Shown in pieces: positions 23,317 to 36,532 of a DNA stretch of 64,000 bases (position 1 is its first letter; each line of letters opens with the position of its first letter). The DNA is from Penelope pileata (taxonomy: Eukaryota > Chordata > Aves > Galliformes > Cracidae). Location of the stretch: assembly GCA_013396635.1 (NCBI GenBank), contig WBMW01000226.1:380246-444245 (forward strand). The letters are read 5' to 3'. The notes beneath the pieces are model-generated. The model made no database searches. It was not told where the DNA came from and was given only the letters and a program-made list of their open reading frames with translations. The position numbers and the translations under genes were made by a program.

Positions 23317-23492
23317 ATCATAGAATCATAGAATCATAGACATGCAAGGTTGGAAAGGACCTACAAGATCATCTAGTCCAACCGTCCTCCTATCACCATT
23401 ACCACCCACTAAGCTACTAAATCATATCCCGTAGCACCTCATCCAGACGCTTCTTGAACAGCGCCAGGGACGGTGACTCCATTCCTCAACTC
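23317..23492 (-). mobile_element. CR1 LINE 3' tail
   Basis: Left edge ATCATAGAATCATAGAATCA, about two and a half copies of the CR1 tail octamer. It is followed by GGTTGGAAAGGACC, then GATCATCTAGTCCAACCGTCC and a stretch ending at the region coding for the ORF2 C-terminus. The intact tail suggests a comparatively young copy. Confidence 0.92.
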
Positions 23493-26400
23493 TGGCGATC
23501 AGTCTTTCTTGTTATCTACATCCTAAGATCATTGACAACGAAACAAGAATTTCCTGAATTCCGATCACTTTATATCTCTTATAACTCATGCTTATATTAT
23601 TATTATTTTCTGGCCAAGGTGAATTAAAAGATACAGGTACATGACAAACTGCAGAAAAGTTAAAGGTGACACCTAAAGAAATGAGTCTGGACATTCAAGC
23701 AACGCACCAAATGGAAGTCCACTATTTTTAGGAGATAGATTAGATGATATGAAATCTTTATAGGTGGTTGCACAAATGTACAGGTATTGGTAGTTCATTC
23801 ACTACTTTATTCAGACTGGGGGGAGGGGGGAGTAGGAAGAACTAGAAATTAACTTTTCCATATAATCATGTACCATGAAGTCAAATCCTTTAGTGGTGGT
23901 AAGCAAAATAACTCTTCTGATGGCTTCAATAGAAAGCCATTCCCTTCTCATTAGTGTTCTAGATTCAGAACCACAGTCCCTCCCTCTTTCTGGTCATTAA
24001 GTGATTGTTATTGTTCTCTGAAAACCATAAATTGATTACTTAGACTGAAATTGGAGAAGCGCTGCATTTAGCACTATCAAAGACAAGTCTGAACTTGATG
24101 CTTCTGTAGTTTCTTCAGAAAAGGTAATGGGGGACAAATACCCGTGACAATAATCACCTTATGTTTTCAAATAATTTTTTTTTAGAGTGCAAACCAGGAT
24201 CAACTTTCATGTCCTTTAGACGGAAAAATGTCTCACAGGAAGTAAAGGGTAATAGAAAAATTAGAAAAATACCTAAGCTGACAAGGTCCTCCAACTCACC
24301 TAGTAAAATTCATAGGAAGTAAGAAGTATGAAACAATTTTGCCTACTTCCTTATATACAATGAAATAGACTGTTTACATAAATGTGGCATTAATATTAAA
24401 TTTCAAGTATAGATGGTGATTGAGTTCAGAATACTGACCACTATGGATAACTTTTCATATCGCATTCGTGAGCTATGGTCCCTAATACCAGAACATTTTC
24501 GAAGCCTACAGTAACAAATATATCCCTCTGTTTTGTTGATTTGACAATACAAAACATACAGACAATCAAAATGTATTGTAATCATGTGTTAGAAAATCAG
24601 TTTTTAAACATTGTTTGTATTCTGTATAGACCAAAGGAAAGTGGGATGAACAGTAAATTATAGCACGTAGTCAACAGCAATCTAAACTAGTTCTTTGACT
24701 AAACCATGTATTAAATTACTGTAGTCTAGATTAGTGCCAGTTAAAAAAAAAAATATTTGCTAGCATATCGTCTTATCCTGACATGCAGTTTGCATATGTA
24801 AAGTTTTCTGGTAAAGACATGTAAACCTAAAGTCAACTATTGCACTTACAATTGGGCATCTTCTGAACACTTACTTTTTCTCCTCCTGAAAATATGTTCA
24901 GTTCAATAGAGGACCGAGAAAGTCTTCTTCCTAGTTGATGACAGAAACATTTATTTTACTAAATGGTGATTAAACAATATCTCCTTGTTGCTTGTCCAAT
25001 AATCCTTTTTCAGGAAAGTGATATATGTTCCAGAGTTTTTTTATTCTAATTTCCAAATAAAACTTTCCTAAGTCAAGAATTAGGGATAAAATTATTTTAG
25101 CAAAGGTAATCCTTTCTAGTCAACCAGTGATAGAGAAGCTGTGAAATTACAAACTGCATAGCATCATTCCAATTCCCAAGGGCTTAGCCTTTTCCCTAAT
25201 GTTCATCTGTGACATCTAGTATAGCACTGAACTCTTAGAATCACAACATCTCTTTCCTATGGTTGTTTTCATGTCTGTATATTATCAGTCATTCAGATTC
25301 TCAAATGTCCCTTTCTTCAACTACTCAACAAGCACAAACACACACAACAACATTTCTATTTCAGTTTTGCTTCAGTCTCTACATTTTCCTGGTTCCCTTA
25401 AATTTCTGACTGCTTACTGTTATCTTCGATACAGCTCTAGCTATTTGCTGAACCACATTGACTTCCTGGAATGAACACAGGCTATAAACATGAAACCTCT
25501 CCTCCTCTGAACTGATTTCAATCAGTTTTCTTCCACTTGGCCTACAGTCTAATTTCAGTTTTAAAATTACTATCTGAGCAAAAACTAAATGTACCTCCGA
25601 AATGGAATAAGAAGAAAATCTGTAGAAATAGTGAAAGGCAGAAAAATACTTTTGCAGCTAAGGATTGATTCTTTTATGGTTTGTAACATGACTCTGAAGG
25701 AAATGTGAGAAAATAGGCCATCTTAGTCAGAGCTAATGACTTCAGTTAGATTTTTCTTTTTCTTTTCTTTTCTTTTTTTTCCAGTGGGGTTTCTGTTTTC
25801 GTGTCCTAGCTGACAAAATGAGAAAGGATAGTTGAAGGATGGAAGTAAACATACTGTTTAAGACAGTAAAAATTTAAAAAAATACTATTCTGGCAAAAGA
25901 ATAAAAGATCATGCAGCTGATGTAGACATTAAACATTACTGTTGTGTTGCTGACTGACAGTGTTACCCTCTTTGAAAAACACTGATTAGCAAGATAGAAA
26001 AAAAAATACTTTGGGCTACTTGCCCTCTTGATGTTTTGTGCTACTTTCCTCTAATTAGTTAGTAAGTTAGTCCTAGACTTGTCTATGCTGGAACAACTGT
26101 GTATCTTCTTTCACCTATACGCGCTCCACTAAGCATTTGACCTTGGAGATCATCACCATATCCTGGAGCACAACAACACAGAAGCCTTGCTTTACACATT
26201 CAGGCATCACACTGCAATGCTTGTTAAAGTACTCTTGTCACTTAAACACCACTACTGGGTGGAAAGAAGAATAAGTAAGGGGAAAAGAAAACAAATAAAT
26301 AATGCTGAAATAAGAACAGGTCAGATTTACAGATAGACTGAGGCCTTACAGAATCATCAGAACAAAATGTGTACTTTTTAAAATTGCTGAAAAAAGACAG

Positions 26401-28649
26401 AACCACTGAAATATTGAGGTTGAGACAGAGGAAGTGCAAATGAAGCAAAGAGCAATGTTGTACCTTGTCCTCTGGAGAGGCTGAGTAAATTGTCAGCAAA
26501 GGAACTAGGTGAGAAAGGCTGCAAGAATTCCCCAAAAAAGCTGATAGAAAGAATGCATGCAAAGGATCTAAAGAGGAAAGAGAAATGCAGGAAATCACTG
26601 GTGTGTACATTCAACTTGATATTAAGAAGCAAAAATGTGTACCTTCCAATAGGATGTGTGTGTTTACTAAAAATCTGGAACATTCAATCACATTCTATGT
26701 GAATATATCAGTAACATAATTGGTTTACTTTTGCAAAATGCATACAATTATGCATGAAATTTACTAGTCTATTTTCCAGAGAAGTGATTTTATTTGATTC
26801 TGTAATCTATTTAGATCAATCCAATATGCAGGTATAAATCCTTTTTCCCCTTTTAATACTCGTACCTTCCTTTGTGGAAACAGTATATGCAGTAGAATTT
26901 TTTCCAAAGGCAAAGTGAGATTATTAAAAAGACTGAGCTACCACAGCCTGGAAGGATTATTGGAAACCACAGAAAACTAAACAAAAGTCATGGTTTATTT
27001 ATTGGGGTCAAACCAGCAGGTATGAAAACTGTATTAAAGTGTATTCATAAATTTTAATTTCCTGACTATCTGTCAATACATTAAAAATCACAATATAGAG
27101 CTGAGCCTTTTCCAAAAGAACAAATATAGAGAGAGAGATATATAATGAAAGAGTATTCCTATAAATATATAATTTCTTTTAAATACTAGATAAGAAAAGA
27201 AATGTTGGAAAAAACAAGATTACTTCAACAAAATAAAATCTGCACAAAACAATTTTGGTTTGCATCTCTTTAAGAGTTTTATATGTCCTGAAGTTCAAAA
27301 ATAGAATCAAAGTAACAAATGTAAGGTCCAAAAAATGTCCATTCTTTTTTGACTTGTTCCAACATTAAAAGAATTGCTTTTCTTTTTACCTGACTACTCT
27401 TTGTCCCCCATTCTCCATTTTGTGTCAAGAAGAGAAAACAGGTGCAGTTGAAACAAAAGCAATGTTGTGGGTTTTTTTCCCCTCTGCAGCATATTGTACA
27501 TAATTTCTGGGGTCTCTTTCATCACCAAAGGATTTTTCTTAAAGATCCTAGCAACACTGCAGCCTTTTTTCTTCTGTCAAGAACATCTGAGGTATCAAAA
27601 AAAATTAAAAAATAAAATTGAGATTACAACCGCCTGAAAAATAAAATGAAAGCCTTACAGAGAAGCAGATGCTATGGCATTATAAATTCCAACTGTACAC
27701 TGTGCTGTACGTGGCCAGCTGTAGCGCGGAAAGTGCTCATTTTAATGTAACACATTGGTCTTTTATGTAGTGTCACAGCATTGCAACATCTGGTTCTCCT
27801 CATCTGTCTGCACTATTTGCTATAGTCACCTCATACATCTATTTATTGACATTCTTTGTTCTCTGGAAGTAGCTTTTGCTGAGGGAATATTCATCTTTTT
27901 CTGTTTGTTTATGGGCACTATACATTTCATAACAAGTTTCCCCCCAGCACAATTCAATTTTCTCAACCTTAGTGCTTGAACTACCAGTTACTGTACAGAT
28001 CATTTTTACTGTTTATTGAAAAGCAAAACAAAACCCAACAACAAAACAACAATTAAAAAAACCATAATATTGCCATTATACCATAATATTTTGAGCAAGT
28101 GTTACATCAGGGAAAATTCTGCATATGAAAGCATGTAGGAAATAGTTTCTCTATTGTTTTCAATAGTCACGAGGAAGTCATTCTGCTATCTTTTTCTGCT
28201 GTAGCTATACACAGTAAAGAACATTATATGTAATCCAGTACAAACTTGAGACAAAAAAATTGAATTCCATTCACACCTGGATAAGTGTAATGGAATTTTT
28301 CTCAGTCATATTATGATTTTCAATAGGAATTTGAATCAAATAATATTTAAGTAAGAAAAAGAATATCACATTTATTTGTCTTGAAATTTCTCATCATTTT
28401 GTTTATAATCACACAATAGTTCTATAGATTATCATGTATACACGTAGTAAACTAGAAAATAAATAATACAAAAAGCTTTCCTATTAATAAATGGAATCAT
28501 TAGCCATGCATATGGTACAAAAAATTTTCATCATACTTATGCCAAGGAGCAAGTTGAGTGACTGTTATAATGCTTGAAAATCATATCTCCCTGTCCAATC
28601 TGCTCTTCAGAAGGAATTCTGCCAAAAGATAAACATTTTCTTAATGGGT
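23493..28649. other. unique AT-rich DNA with exon-like noise
   Basis: 5.2 kb. It contains a G-run pair (G6AG6, 23818-23830), a CT tract (25751-25782) and short open frames without family resemblance, for example minus 26242-26610, whose S/F/L-rich composition is typical of pyrimidine-rich DNA. One 36-nt exon-like block is listed separately. Confidence 0.45.
24850..24885 (-). CDS. possible 36-nt exon
   Basis: Minus strand: acceptor GAACATATTTTCAG, a 12-codon block open in two frames (one reads GEKVSVQKMPN), and donor T|GTAAGT. The length is a multiple of three. There is no link in phase to a neighbour. Low confidence. Confidence 0.2.
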
Positions 28650-29010
28650 GTTAGGATTCAATGCCTCCTCCATTACCTCCAGCCTAGTCACTGTAGCCCA
28701 GCCTGGACCAGGTCTTGCCCTGCCTGAGGAATCCAGCAGCTGTTGCTTCCTTGTTTACAGGCTCAGCCAGCAGTGAGGCTGAGCATGTATTCAGTAGCTG
28801 GCCCCAAACTCACTCAAGCCAGGCCCCTCCACTGGCTGGCACACAGACCTCACAGCATTTACACACAAGACAGGGAGAGAGATTATGCAGACAGATAGTT
28901 AAGAAAGGATTTAACAACGAAATAGGGTAGACTGCAGTTATCAGGCATGGGGCTTGGCCAGAAAAGTGCATTGACTAGCTCCATTTTACCCCAAACTGGT
29001 CTCCTTTAAT
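28650..29010 (-). mobile_element. possible old LTR remnant
   Basis: A GC-richer island in AT-rich DNA. Read on the minus strand it has a TTAAATCCTTTCTTAACT block followed by CTCTCTCCCTGTCTTGTG and a GC-rich end, reminiscent of the polyadenylation and U5 part of an LTR. No clean termini or target duplication could be defined. It could equally be a piece of unique GC-rich DNA. Confidence 0.3.
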
Positions 29011-32000
29011 CCTCCTTTCTGACTGCTCTTCATTTGTTACCCCTTCCATTGCACATTCTCTCATCAGTCTCCATAGCCCTAGTGACCCCACCACCGCTAT
29101 CTTGAAAACTCAGGTTTGCATACTTATTATTGGCAAAGTTCAATGCAGTTTCTTAATAGCCCGTCAGTGACTGACAAGATTTGTTTCTTGTTTGTGTCTC
29201 TATTATGTTTGCCAGTCAGGTCTGTGTCTCTGTCTATTTTGTCTACGACTTCCTCCTTTTGTCTTGGTATCCCGTTTGACAAGGTGATCAATCAATAATC
29301 TTACTGAAAGAAACTTTTCCCCAGGCTATCAGGTAAGGGGATAAAAGGTCTGTCCTTTGTTTGCAATATCACTGTCCCTGGCATCCAGGTATCATGAAGA
29401 AAAATGTTACCCAGTTCAAATACAGAGAAATCAAATTTTTGATCACTGAGGAAAATGCACATAGACTGGAGCTACAGGATGAAATTCTGAGAATGATAAA
29501 GGAAGTGAGCAGGGAGCTGGTGAGTAAGCACTAAGGTAGGCTGGAGGGGAATGAAGCTGATATTCAGATGAAGGAGAAGCAAGAGAATAGCAAAGTCATT
29601 ACAAGGTACCTTTAACCTTCTGATAATCTCTCCAGATCTCCCAGTGAAATTTGGTAGTCCCATGTCCTCCATCAGCTGTGAAGATGTGTGAGTCCTTCCA
29701 ACATCACATGTAGTTCATAACTGCTTAAGAATCAACACACTTGGAGGATGAAACTGTCAGCACTGCTTCCTGCTTTGCTAACTCAAAGGCCAGAGAGCTG
29801 TGCTGGGAAGTGAACGACTCTTGTATCACTGGTGAGCTGGGTACTGGTTATGAGACATAGTGGGATGTTTTTCTGTAATTGTTTGAAAATTTGTCAAAAA
29901 TGTATATTTGTACACTATTATTTGATATTAATGTAATTAATAAATATAAATAACCCATTCCATCCCAACCACTATTACACGCTTATTCTACAAAATCAAA
30001 ATTTCAAAATTAAATCAAGAGAAAATTTGAAATAATGTCTACAAATTAAATTTAATCTTATTGTATATAACCTCTGTTAAAGTACTCTTGTCACTTAAAG
30101 TTTCCTTTTACATTTCGGAAAATCACTCTTATACTCAACACTGTTACAGAGAATGTACTGACATTGTATAGTCATGTATGCTCCTTATGCAATCTGTTTA
30201 CTTTTTGTTGAATATGCAGTGAATGGAAGAGGAATCCTCAGAAAAATAAGACAACTCTATCTGCTTTACAAATCTGGATTACATGCTAACTTCTTCCTTA
30301 GAAGCCCCATGGAAATGTTTTGTTCCAAACTTTACAACAGCTTTTTAAAGCCTTTCCTTTGCTAGTTCCCAAATCTTTGGTTTCTAGGGTTTTCTTTTAT
30401 TTGTTTGTTTGTTGTTTTCCATTACCAGTCCTGAGATGAATTCCTGAGCATTTTAAAGAAACAGAGCATTTAGTAGAGCCCATAGCCTGAACATGTATAG
30501 ATTTAAACACTGCCAAGCCCACTGAAGAGTAAGAGGTTACAAACCCTCAAAACCAGGCACCCAAAGCTAGTGAGTACATTTAAGCTTAATTTGTCTGCAT
30601 GGCCGTTATCCATCTGTAAAATGGAGATAATAAAATCCCTTAACCTAATGAGTATTTTGTGAATATAAAGCCTGACACTATATTAATGAGTTCCATTTAA
30701 AAAATAGCATAGAAAAATCAATAATTCCTGCTTAAAGAGTGTGATCTGAATAGTCTGAAGTCAATAAGGCATGTCCTCACACTGAACAAGGGCAAGAGAA
30801 TGAAATACTGAATATTCCTAATTAAGGAAGTATTATCTCTGACTGGAGAAGTCAGGGATCCTATGCAAAAAAATCTGTAATGATGTAATTGAAGACCATT
30901 ATAACATGTGTGCCCAAGGGAGACAAATGGAGATTGCATGAACAACTTTAATTTTAATGTTTTTTAATTTGAGCACTTGACTTAGTCACCTTAGTAATTT
31001 TTTTAATACAATTTTCTAGGTATAATAATAATTGAGAGAAATTAAAGTATTACACAAGATTGTCAGATGTGACCTGAAAAGTAATGAACCCTAGACAACA
31101 ATGAAGAGAGCCTTGGGGCTGGCAGACATTTTGGAGACATGGAGGAGACACAGAGGTGACAGTGCAGTTGAAATGAGAAAATAAGCAGAGAAACAAGTGT
31201 AACACTAAGAGCTTTTCAGTTACCTGACTTTTAAGCATTTATGACAATGACTAATGAAATATTTAGTAATTTCTATTTCCTAAACACATTGCATTCACTC
31301 AGACTCCTGAAGCTCCATCTAAAAGTAGAATTAAATTTCACTCGTATACTATAGTATTTTATAAACAAGATATTTTTCAAGAAGGCTCTTTCTGAAGAGG
31401 GAATAATTAGAGTTCATCACCAGTTTTTGTTACCTGGTAGATAACCGGACATTGACAAAGCTTTTGCTTGTGACTCGGAGTGCTACTAAACAATCTTATA
31501 AGTGAGCTTTCAAAAGTTCACAATTACTCAGATATTTTGTTATAATAAACTATAGACCCTTCTGACTCACCAGAAAAAAAAAAAAAAAAAAGGAGGTAGA
31601 AAGAGTGATTGCCCTACTTTCAGTGGCTACTATTTTTCTAGTAACTTAAAAAGAAAAAATACTTTATTCTAAAAAATGTCTCACCATATTTTTATAAGGT
31701 AACAAACTATTTACTTGAAGGACAATAAATGAAAAACACAGTTATGATACTGTGTCTATTGGTTAAAGATCAGATAAGGCTTTTAAAATAAGCAGATATT
31801 TAACAGAGAAGCCTCAAAGATATTTCTCAAATGTGTCTAGCACCTTCAAATGCCAACAGCATATTGTATTTTTTTCCACTTGCTTTAGAACTTTATAGCA
31901 TATAAGGATTAAGGATCAAGCCTTATGCTGATTCCTGGCACATAATTGCTAGCTCTAGACAAACAGAGTAGATCACATAGCCTAGAAAATAAAATGTCCA

Positions 32001-34131
32001 TACTACATTTATTCTCCAAGCAAAGTCAGCACATGACTTAACATTTATGCCAAGATTAAGACAGCGTTGCTGCACGTTACCTGAGAAGAAGTCTGCACTC
32101 TCTTTGGAGCTGTATTAAAAATATTTAAACCAACTCTCTTTCCCCTTCACTTCCCTATTCCCTCACCTCAAAGAGCAACTCAGAGAAGGATTGTGTATTT
32201 TGACTATAGTGCCTGCTTATGCCATCTTGGAAGCCTCAGAATTACAGTACTGTGGAAAAAAGTCAATGCATTAATTACTATGATTCATTCTTTATGAATT
32301 CTGTGCACTGAAGTAAACAGAGATTCTTGTACAGTAAATAGTACCCTCAGCAGGAAACCAGTGGGGTTACTAGGAATGTTTGAAAATAAACATCATGAAT
32401 CTGTTGGGTTTGGCAGAAGGAGAATCCAGATATGAAATTGGGTGAACTCAGTCAGCCAGGCACAAATCCAACTCCCAAAATCACCTAAAATGCAACGTTT
32501 GCCCTTGAATTTATTTTCACTCATGCTGTGTGTCCCCTAATAGTTCTGTACTTAAGATTATGACCTATTCAGCAGATACTGCTGAGGTAGGAGGATTCCC
32601 TAAACAAACCGACAGTATCAACTGAAAAGAATTTTGTCTAAGTTATGCCTTTTATAACTTTGATTATCTTATTTTTCAAGTATGATATGTATATAACTCT
32701 TACTGGTAACACAAATCATTCAATTATACTTAGGTTAAATTTCATCAATAAACATTATCTTAGCATGATTATAGTATTAGAATTGAATTTTGCAATTGCT
32801 AGCCAAAATTAATTCTAGCAAGCAAAATATATATTACCATATTGAATGTATAATTTCTCATTTTCTGCCATAATAGAAATAAAGGCACTACATCCTTTTA
32901 AAACGTGTGCATTATTCGATTCACTTACCTCAAGTGAATTCACTCACCTTCCCCACTTTGTTAAAAAATGAAGAAAATTATATAAGGCCACTAAGTAGTA
33001 ATAGCAATCTCTGGAAATAACAATCAGATTCAAATTAGGAATGCAAATGAACAAAATTAATTAGATGATAGCATGGGTACTTTTTAATGCCCTGTGTACA
33101 TAACAAAAAATTTGGGCTAAATAGCCCAAATGCAGCTGCTTAGAGCCTAGGTCTAAATGTGTCTTTTTCATTATATGACTATAGGTACAGCTTAAACAAA
33201 GGTATTGTTGCTGGTACAAACTATCTTGCTAAGACAGACCAAGTCTCTTCTCTTTAGGGTGGCTAGTAGGGTGATTGGATTACAGAAGAGGATTAAGAGA
33301 GTCTCAATAATTATCTCATTTTTTGTTTTCCTGTGTATTTCTGGTCCCTAAAAATGTTTTATGTGAAGAACCATATTGTTTTCAGTTTCTTTTCTGAGCT
33401 TTCATAGCAAAAAGTACCATTTGTCAAGAAAGGAGCAAAAGGATACCAGTTAAATTAATGCTTTTATTTCTAATTTCCCGTGTTTTATACACATGCTACT
33501 AATTATAACTACATCTTTTAAGACACAGCTGATCAGGTACAATGTGAAAAGAGCTGAGGCAGGTGGAAAGAGTTAAGAATGATAGTGCAAAACAAAAAAT
33601 AACTGTACGTGCAATTTCAAGACTAGTCTAATTACTTATAACTGCATAATAGTGTGTGCTGTGTTGATCCATCATGTTTCATGTTTTCAATTTTGTTTCC
33701 ATTTTGAAGACCTTTTAAAGATCATTTCATTTTCCAAGCAAGACTAGCTAGCCAACAATCAATTACATATTTTGTGTTTTGCTTTTTACCAGTTTGGGAC
33801 TTTAATGGTAGATTTTTTTTTCTCTGTGACAGAGTAGGTAATCAATTAAAGCATTTGTTTCATCTGTGCTTAACAGCAACAAAAAGATTGGTTTGCAGCT
33901 TAATTTTAAAAATGTCAGAGAAAGACATTTGAAAAACATTTTCTGAAATATTACTATACAGGCCGCTGAGAGATTAATATATTGTCAAGGCAGTAGATTA
34001 CACATTGACTGTTATTTTTTCCAGAACCTTAAGAGTGTTTGGTGGTATATTCTTTCCCAAATACTTACACTTAGAACAATTATTCAATTATTTTTAATCA
34101 ACTTATTAAATTTAGAAAGAATATTTTCCTA
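29011..34131. other. unique AT-rich DNA, likely intronic
   Basis: 5.1 kb without recognisable repeat families. It includes an 18-base A run at 31574-31591. Minus-strand donor-like GAG|GTAAGT and GAAG|GTGAGT signals occur close together near 32930-32945, but every frame upstream of them has a stop. Confidence 0.5.
31574..31591. repeat. A18 homopolymer
   Basis: Eighteen consecutive A. No preceding retrogene is recognised. Confidence 0.9.
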
Positions 34132-34320
34132 TTAATTATGGTGATCCTTGGTACAACAAACACCAAACAAGGGAATAATTAACAACATTATCATGACACT
34201 AATTCTGCCATCTGCATCATATTTCTCTAAGATTTTTTTTTCAAGATACACCAGTTTGTTTTGCAAATTTGCTTGTTTAGCAAAAAGTCTGTCCAAAGTT
34301 TGTTCTCCTTTTTCCGTTTC
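34132..34320 (-). CDS. coiled-coil-like exon block, 3' boundary unresolved
   Basis: On the minus strand an AG at 34322-34321 opens a phase-0 frame, so it can follow the 36532-36488 exon directly. It begins ETEKGEQTLDRLFAKQ and continues into a heptad-like stretch NLQNKLVYLEKKILEK. After about 35 codons the composition changes to hydrophobic residues up to a TAA at 34132-34134. The true exon therefore probably ends near 34210-34195, but I see no consensus donor there (only A|GTGTCA). The acceptor is only moderate. Either a weak or non-canonical donor is used, or the block is a decaying exon. No family is identified. Confidence 0.42.
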   Translation of the reverse strand, partial: ETEKGEQTLDRLFAKQANLQNKLVYLEKKILEKYDADGRISVMIMLLIIPLFGVCCTKDHHN

Positions 34321-36487
34321 CTTATTCATAATATGTACAGTAACATAAATGAACTCCTCAAATAACTGCTTAATTCATTATCATAAAATTATCTCACATT
34401 GTTTCATCTTATGTTACTTATCTCAAGAGAAATGTCAGGAAAGCCTAGTCAGGAACAGAATACTGCTGCCACAGCACAGTTCTATGATTCCACCTGAAAA
34501 CCTATGCACATTATCATAACAGCAGTTGAACTGAAAAAAAACTGCAACCTTTAGTTTTGTCTCCCACTTTTTAATTTATATTCTAAATATTTGCAACTCT
34601 ATACTTAGCATTTTAGTTCATAGTAATCACTAGAAAAATTAGGATTTATACATGTAACAGATTACACATGCATAATGGACTGGACATGTTGGACTCTTCA
34701 GAACATCCTTCAGAAAGCTATCAGTGAACTTATATTTATAGACTATATATGATTGCAGCATTATTAAGAATAGAAAATGTGAAAATATCTTTTACTAATA
34801 AAAGCCTGTTATATATGTGCTGAGATTCAGAATTTAGTTTTCCATAAAAATCATACGAAAAGAGCTGAACACATTGACTCAGTAGTGGAAGAGTGTTATT
34901 CACTTAATTTTTAAATGTAAACATAGTGTCCAAATGATACTTCATTCAATTACATAGCATGAATTTTTTTCATCTGAAAAGACACACAATAAAAATACAA
35001 ACGATAGGAATATTTCCTAAAATAATTATAAAATACATATTTGAAATATAGTGTAAGATTATAATATATACACTTAAATCAAAATATATATGTATCTATC
35101 GGCACAATCCTTCAAAGAATGAAGGCTTTATTATTTTTCTTTACTAGTTTAAGAAGAGGATATTAATGAAAAGCTAAATTCACTTATTCTGATGTATTCC
35201 AGTAGCTGATACTTAAGAATTCTGACAACTAATATGTTAAGGGTAGTTTTCAGTAAAGACTGAAAGAAAATCTTGTAGTTATCCTGTTCTAGTTTCTAAA
35301 CAAGATCTTTTCTACCTTTTTTAGACCAAGTAATCCAAAATCAAATAAAACTCACAAATATCACAAACGGGATCAAAATGTAACTCCTAGCCTGCAAGAT
35401 CATAATCTAAGAGTCTTCCACCACATAAGGACACAATGCAATCTCATTAACAAGAAGTCTATTATCCAGACCATCAGCATTTTAAAGGATTTAGAGTTTC
35501 CATATCCAAGGCCAGTTAATAACAATACTTAGAAATCACATTAACTGAAAACACAGCAGTTTTTTGCTAATGCATGGAGAGGAAAAGTCACTGTAATATA
35601 CAGGATTCTAGTTTAATTTAAAATCTTGGTTCTGAGACTTTTCATGAGAAATTATGTAACCTTCTCTCATTTTTTTTAATTTGATTATTATTTTACCAGG
35701 AAGACCTCTTTGTGAGTAATCATCACCACCGTGGATCCCCTTTTAGACTTGCCTTCTTGTGAAAATTGGTGTGAACTTCTGAATGAATTTCTTCAACAAT
35801 TTTGTATTAACGCCAAGAAGATATCACGTAAATAATGTCTTCACAACATCATATTTTACATTTACAAAACTACTTCCTCCTCGACAAAAAGAATCATCAA
35901 TCTGGCAACTGAAATCTTGATGTTCGTCAGACTCTGGGGTAAAGATCTTCACATTAACACAAATACACGAAAACTTACATATAATTAAACCACTAAATAA
36001 ACCATTGTTAACACTCTGTATTTAATCATGAACTGTGTGCTTTTCAAAAATCTTGGCTGTAAGAATAAAAGATGCTTGGCTTTATAAAATTTTCAGTAGT
36101 CACAATTTTGACAAAATATCTAAATATATTTCACAAATGAATCTTACATGCTTCTTACATACCACTATAAATCAAGTTAATAATCCTGAGTTCCTAGAAT
36201 CTTTATTAGGTTTCAATATCTGTTTTCAACAATATCGTGCATGAATCATCTACCCAAAAAAGAAAAAAAAAGCCAACAACAACAACAACAAAAAACAATC
36301 AAACAAACAAACTAACTAAAAAAAACATAGATGAAAAAAGTGAAAGAGGATGTTTTCTGGATGAGGCAGAGTGGGATGGTTCTAAACAGAAGCCAACAGA
36401 AGTTTCATTTCAGTACTTTGTCTGGAAATTCATGCTTAAAACAAATAAACAAACAAAGCAAAAAATAAAGCAACAAAAAAAACTTAC
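34321..36487. other. intron-like AT-rich DNA with one further candidate block
   Basis: 2.2 kb between candidate exons. On the minus strand at about 35758-35700 a 19-codon open stretch containing KRGSTVVMITHKEVF ends at CTG|GTAAAA. Its acceptor (TTTTCACAAG) gives an entry phase that disagrees with its neighbours, so it is not called an exon. A CAA/CAAA-rich tract is listed separately. Confidence 0.45.
36256..36327. repeat. A-rich (CAA)n/(CAAA)n tract
   Basis: About 70 bases of A with C, including (CAA)6 at 36274-36291 and CAAA/CTAA units. A second, shorter A-rich tract lies at 36440-36482. Confidence 0.88.
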
Positions 36488-36532
36488 CAATTCGCTCATA
36501 ACATATATACTCATATAATCTGTTACCTTCTC
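36488..36532 (-). CDS. candidate internal exon (45 nt), unidentified gene
   Basis: On the minus strand the acceptor CTATTGTTTAG precedes 15 codons reading EKVTDYMSIYVMSEL, followed by an excellent donor TTG|GTAAGT. It is phase 0 to phase 0. In sequence and phase it follows 39438-39391 and can join the block starting at 34320. The product is unidentified and the residues suggest an amphipathic helix. One alternative frame is also open, so the assignment rests on the phase of its neighbours. Confidence 0.6.

Noticed and set aside
26242..26683. Overlapping minus-strand frames of 122 and 101 codons
   Set aside because: Serine-, leucine- and phenylalanine-rich in both frames, as expected of pyrimidine-rich DNA. 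No homology signal or splice context.
32930..32950. Two near-perfect minus-strand donors close together
   Set aside because: Every frame between the only good acceptor and the second donor has a stop, and the first donor would leave an 8-nt exon.
35700..35758. Minus-strand block with KRGSTVVMITHKEVF before a GTAAAA donor
   Set aside because: The only plausible acceptor gives an entry phase that conflicts with the neighbouring exon, and the donor is weak. Kept as a note within the intron entry.
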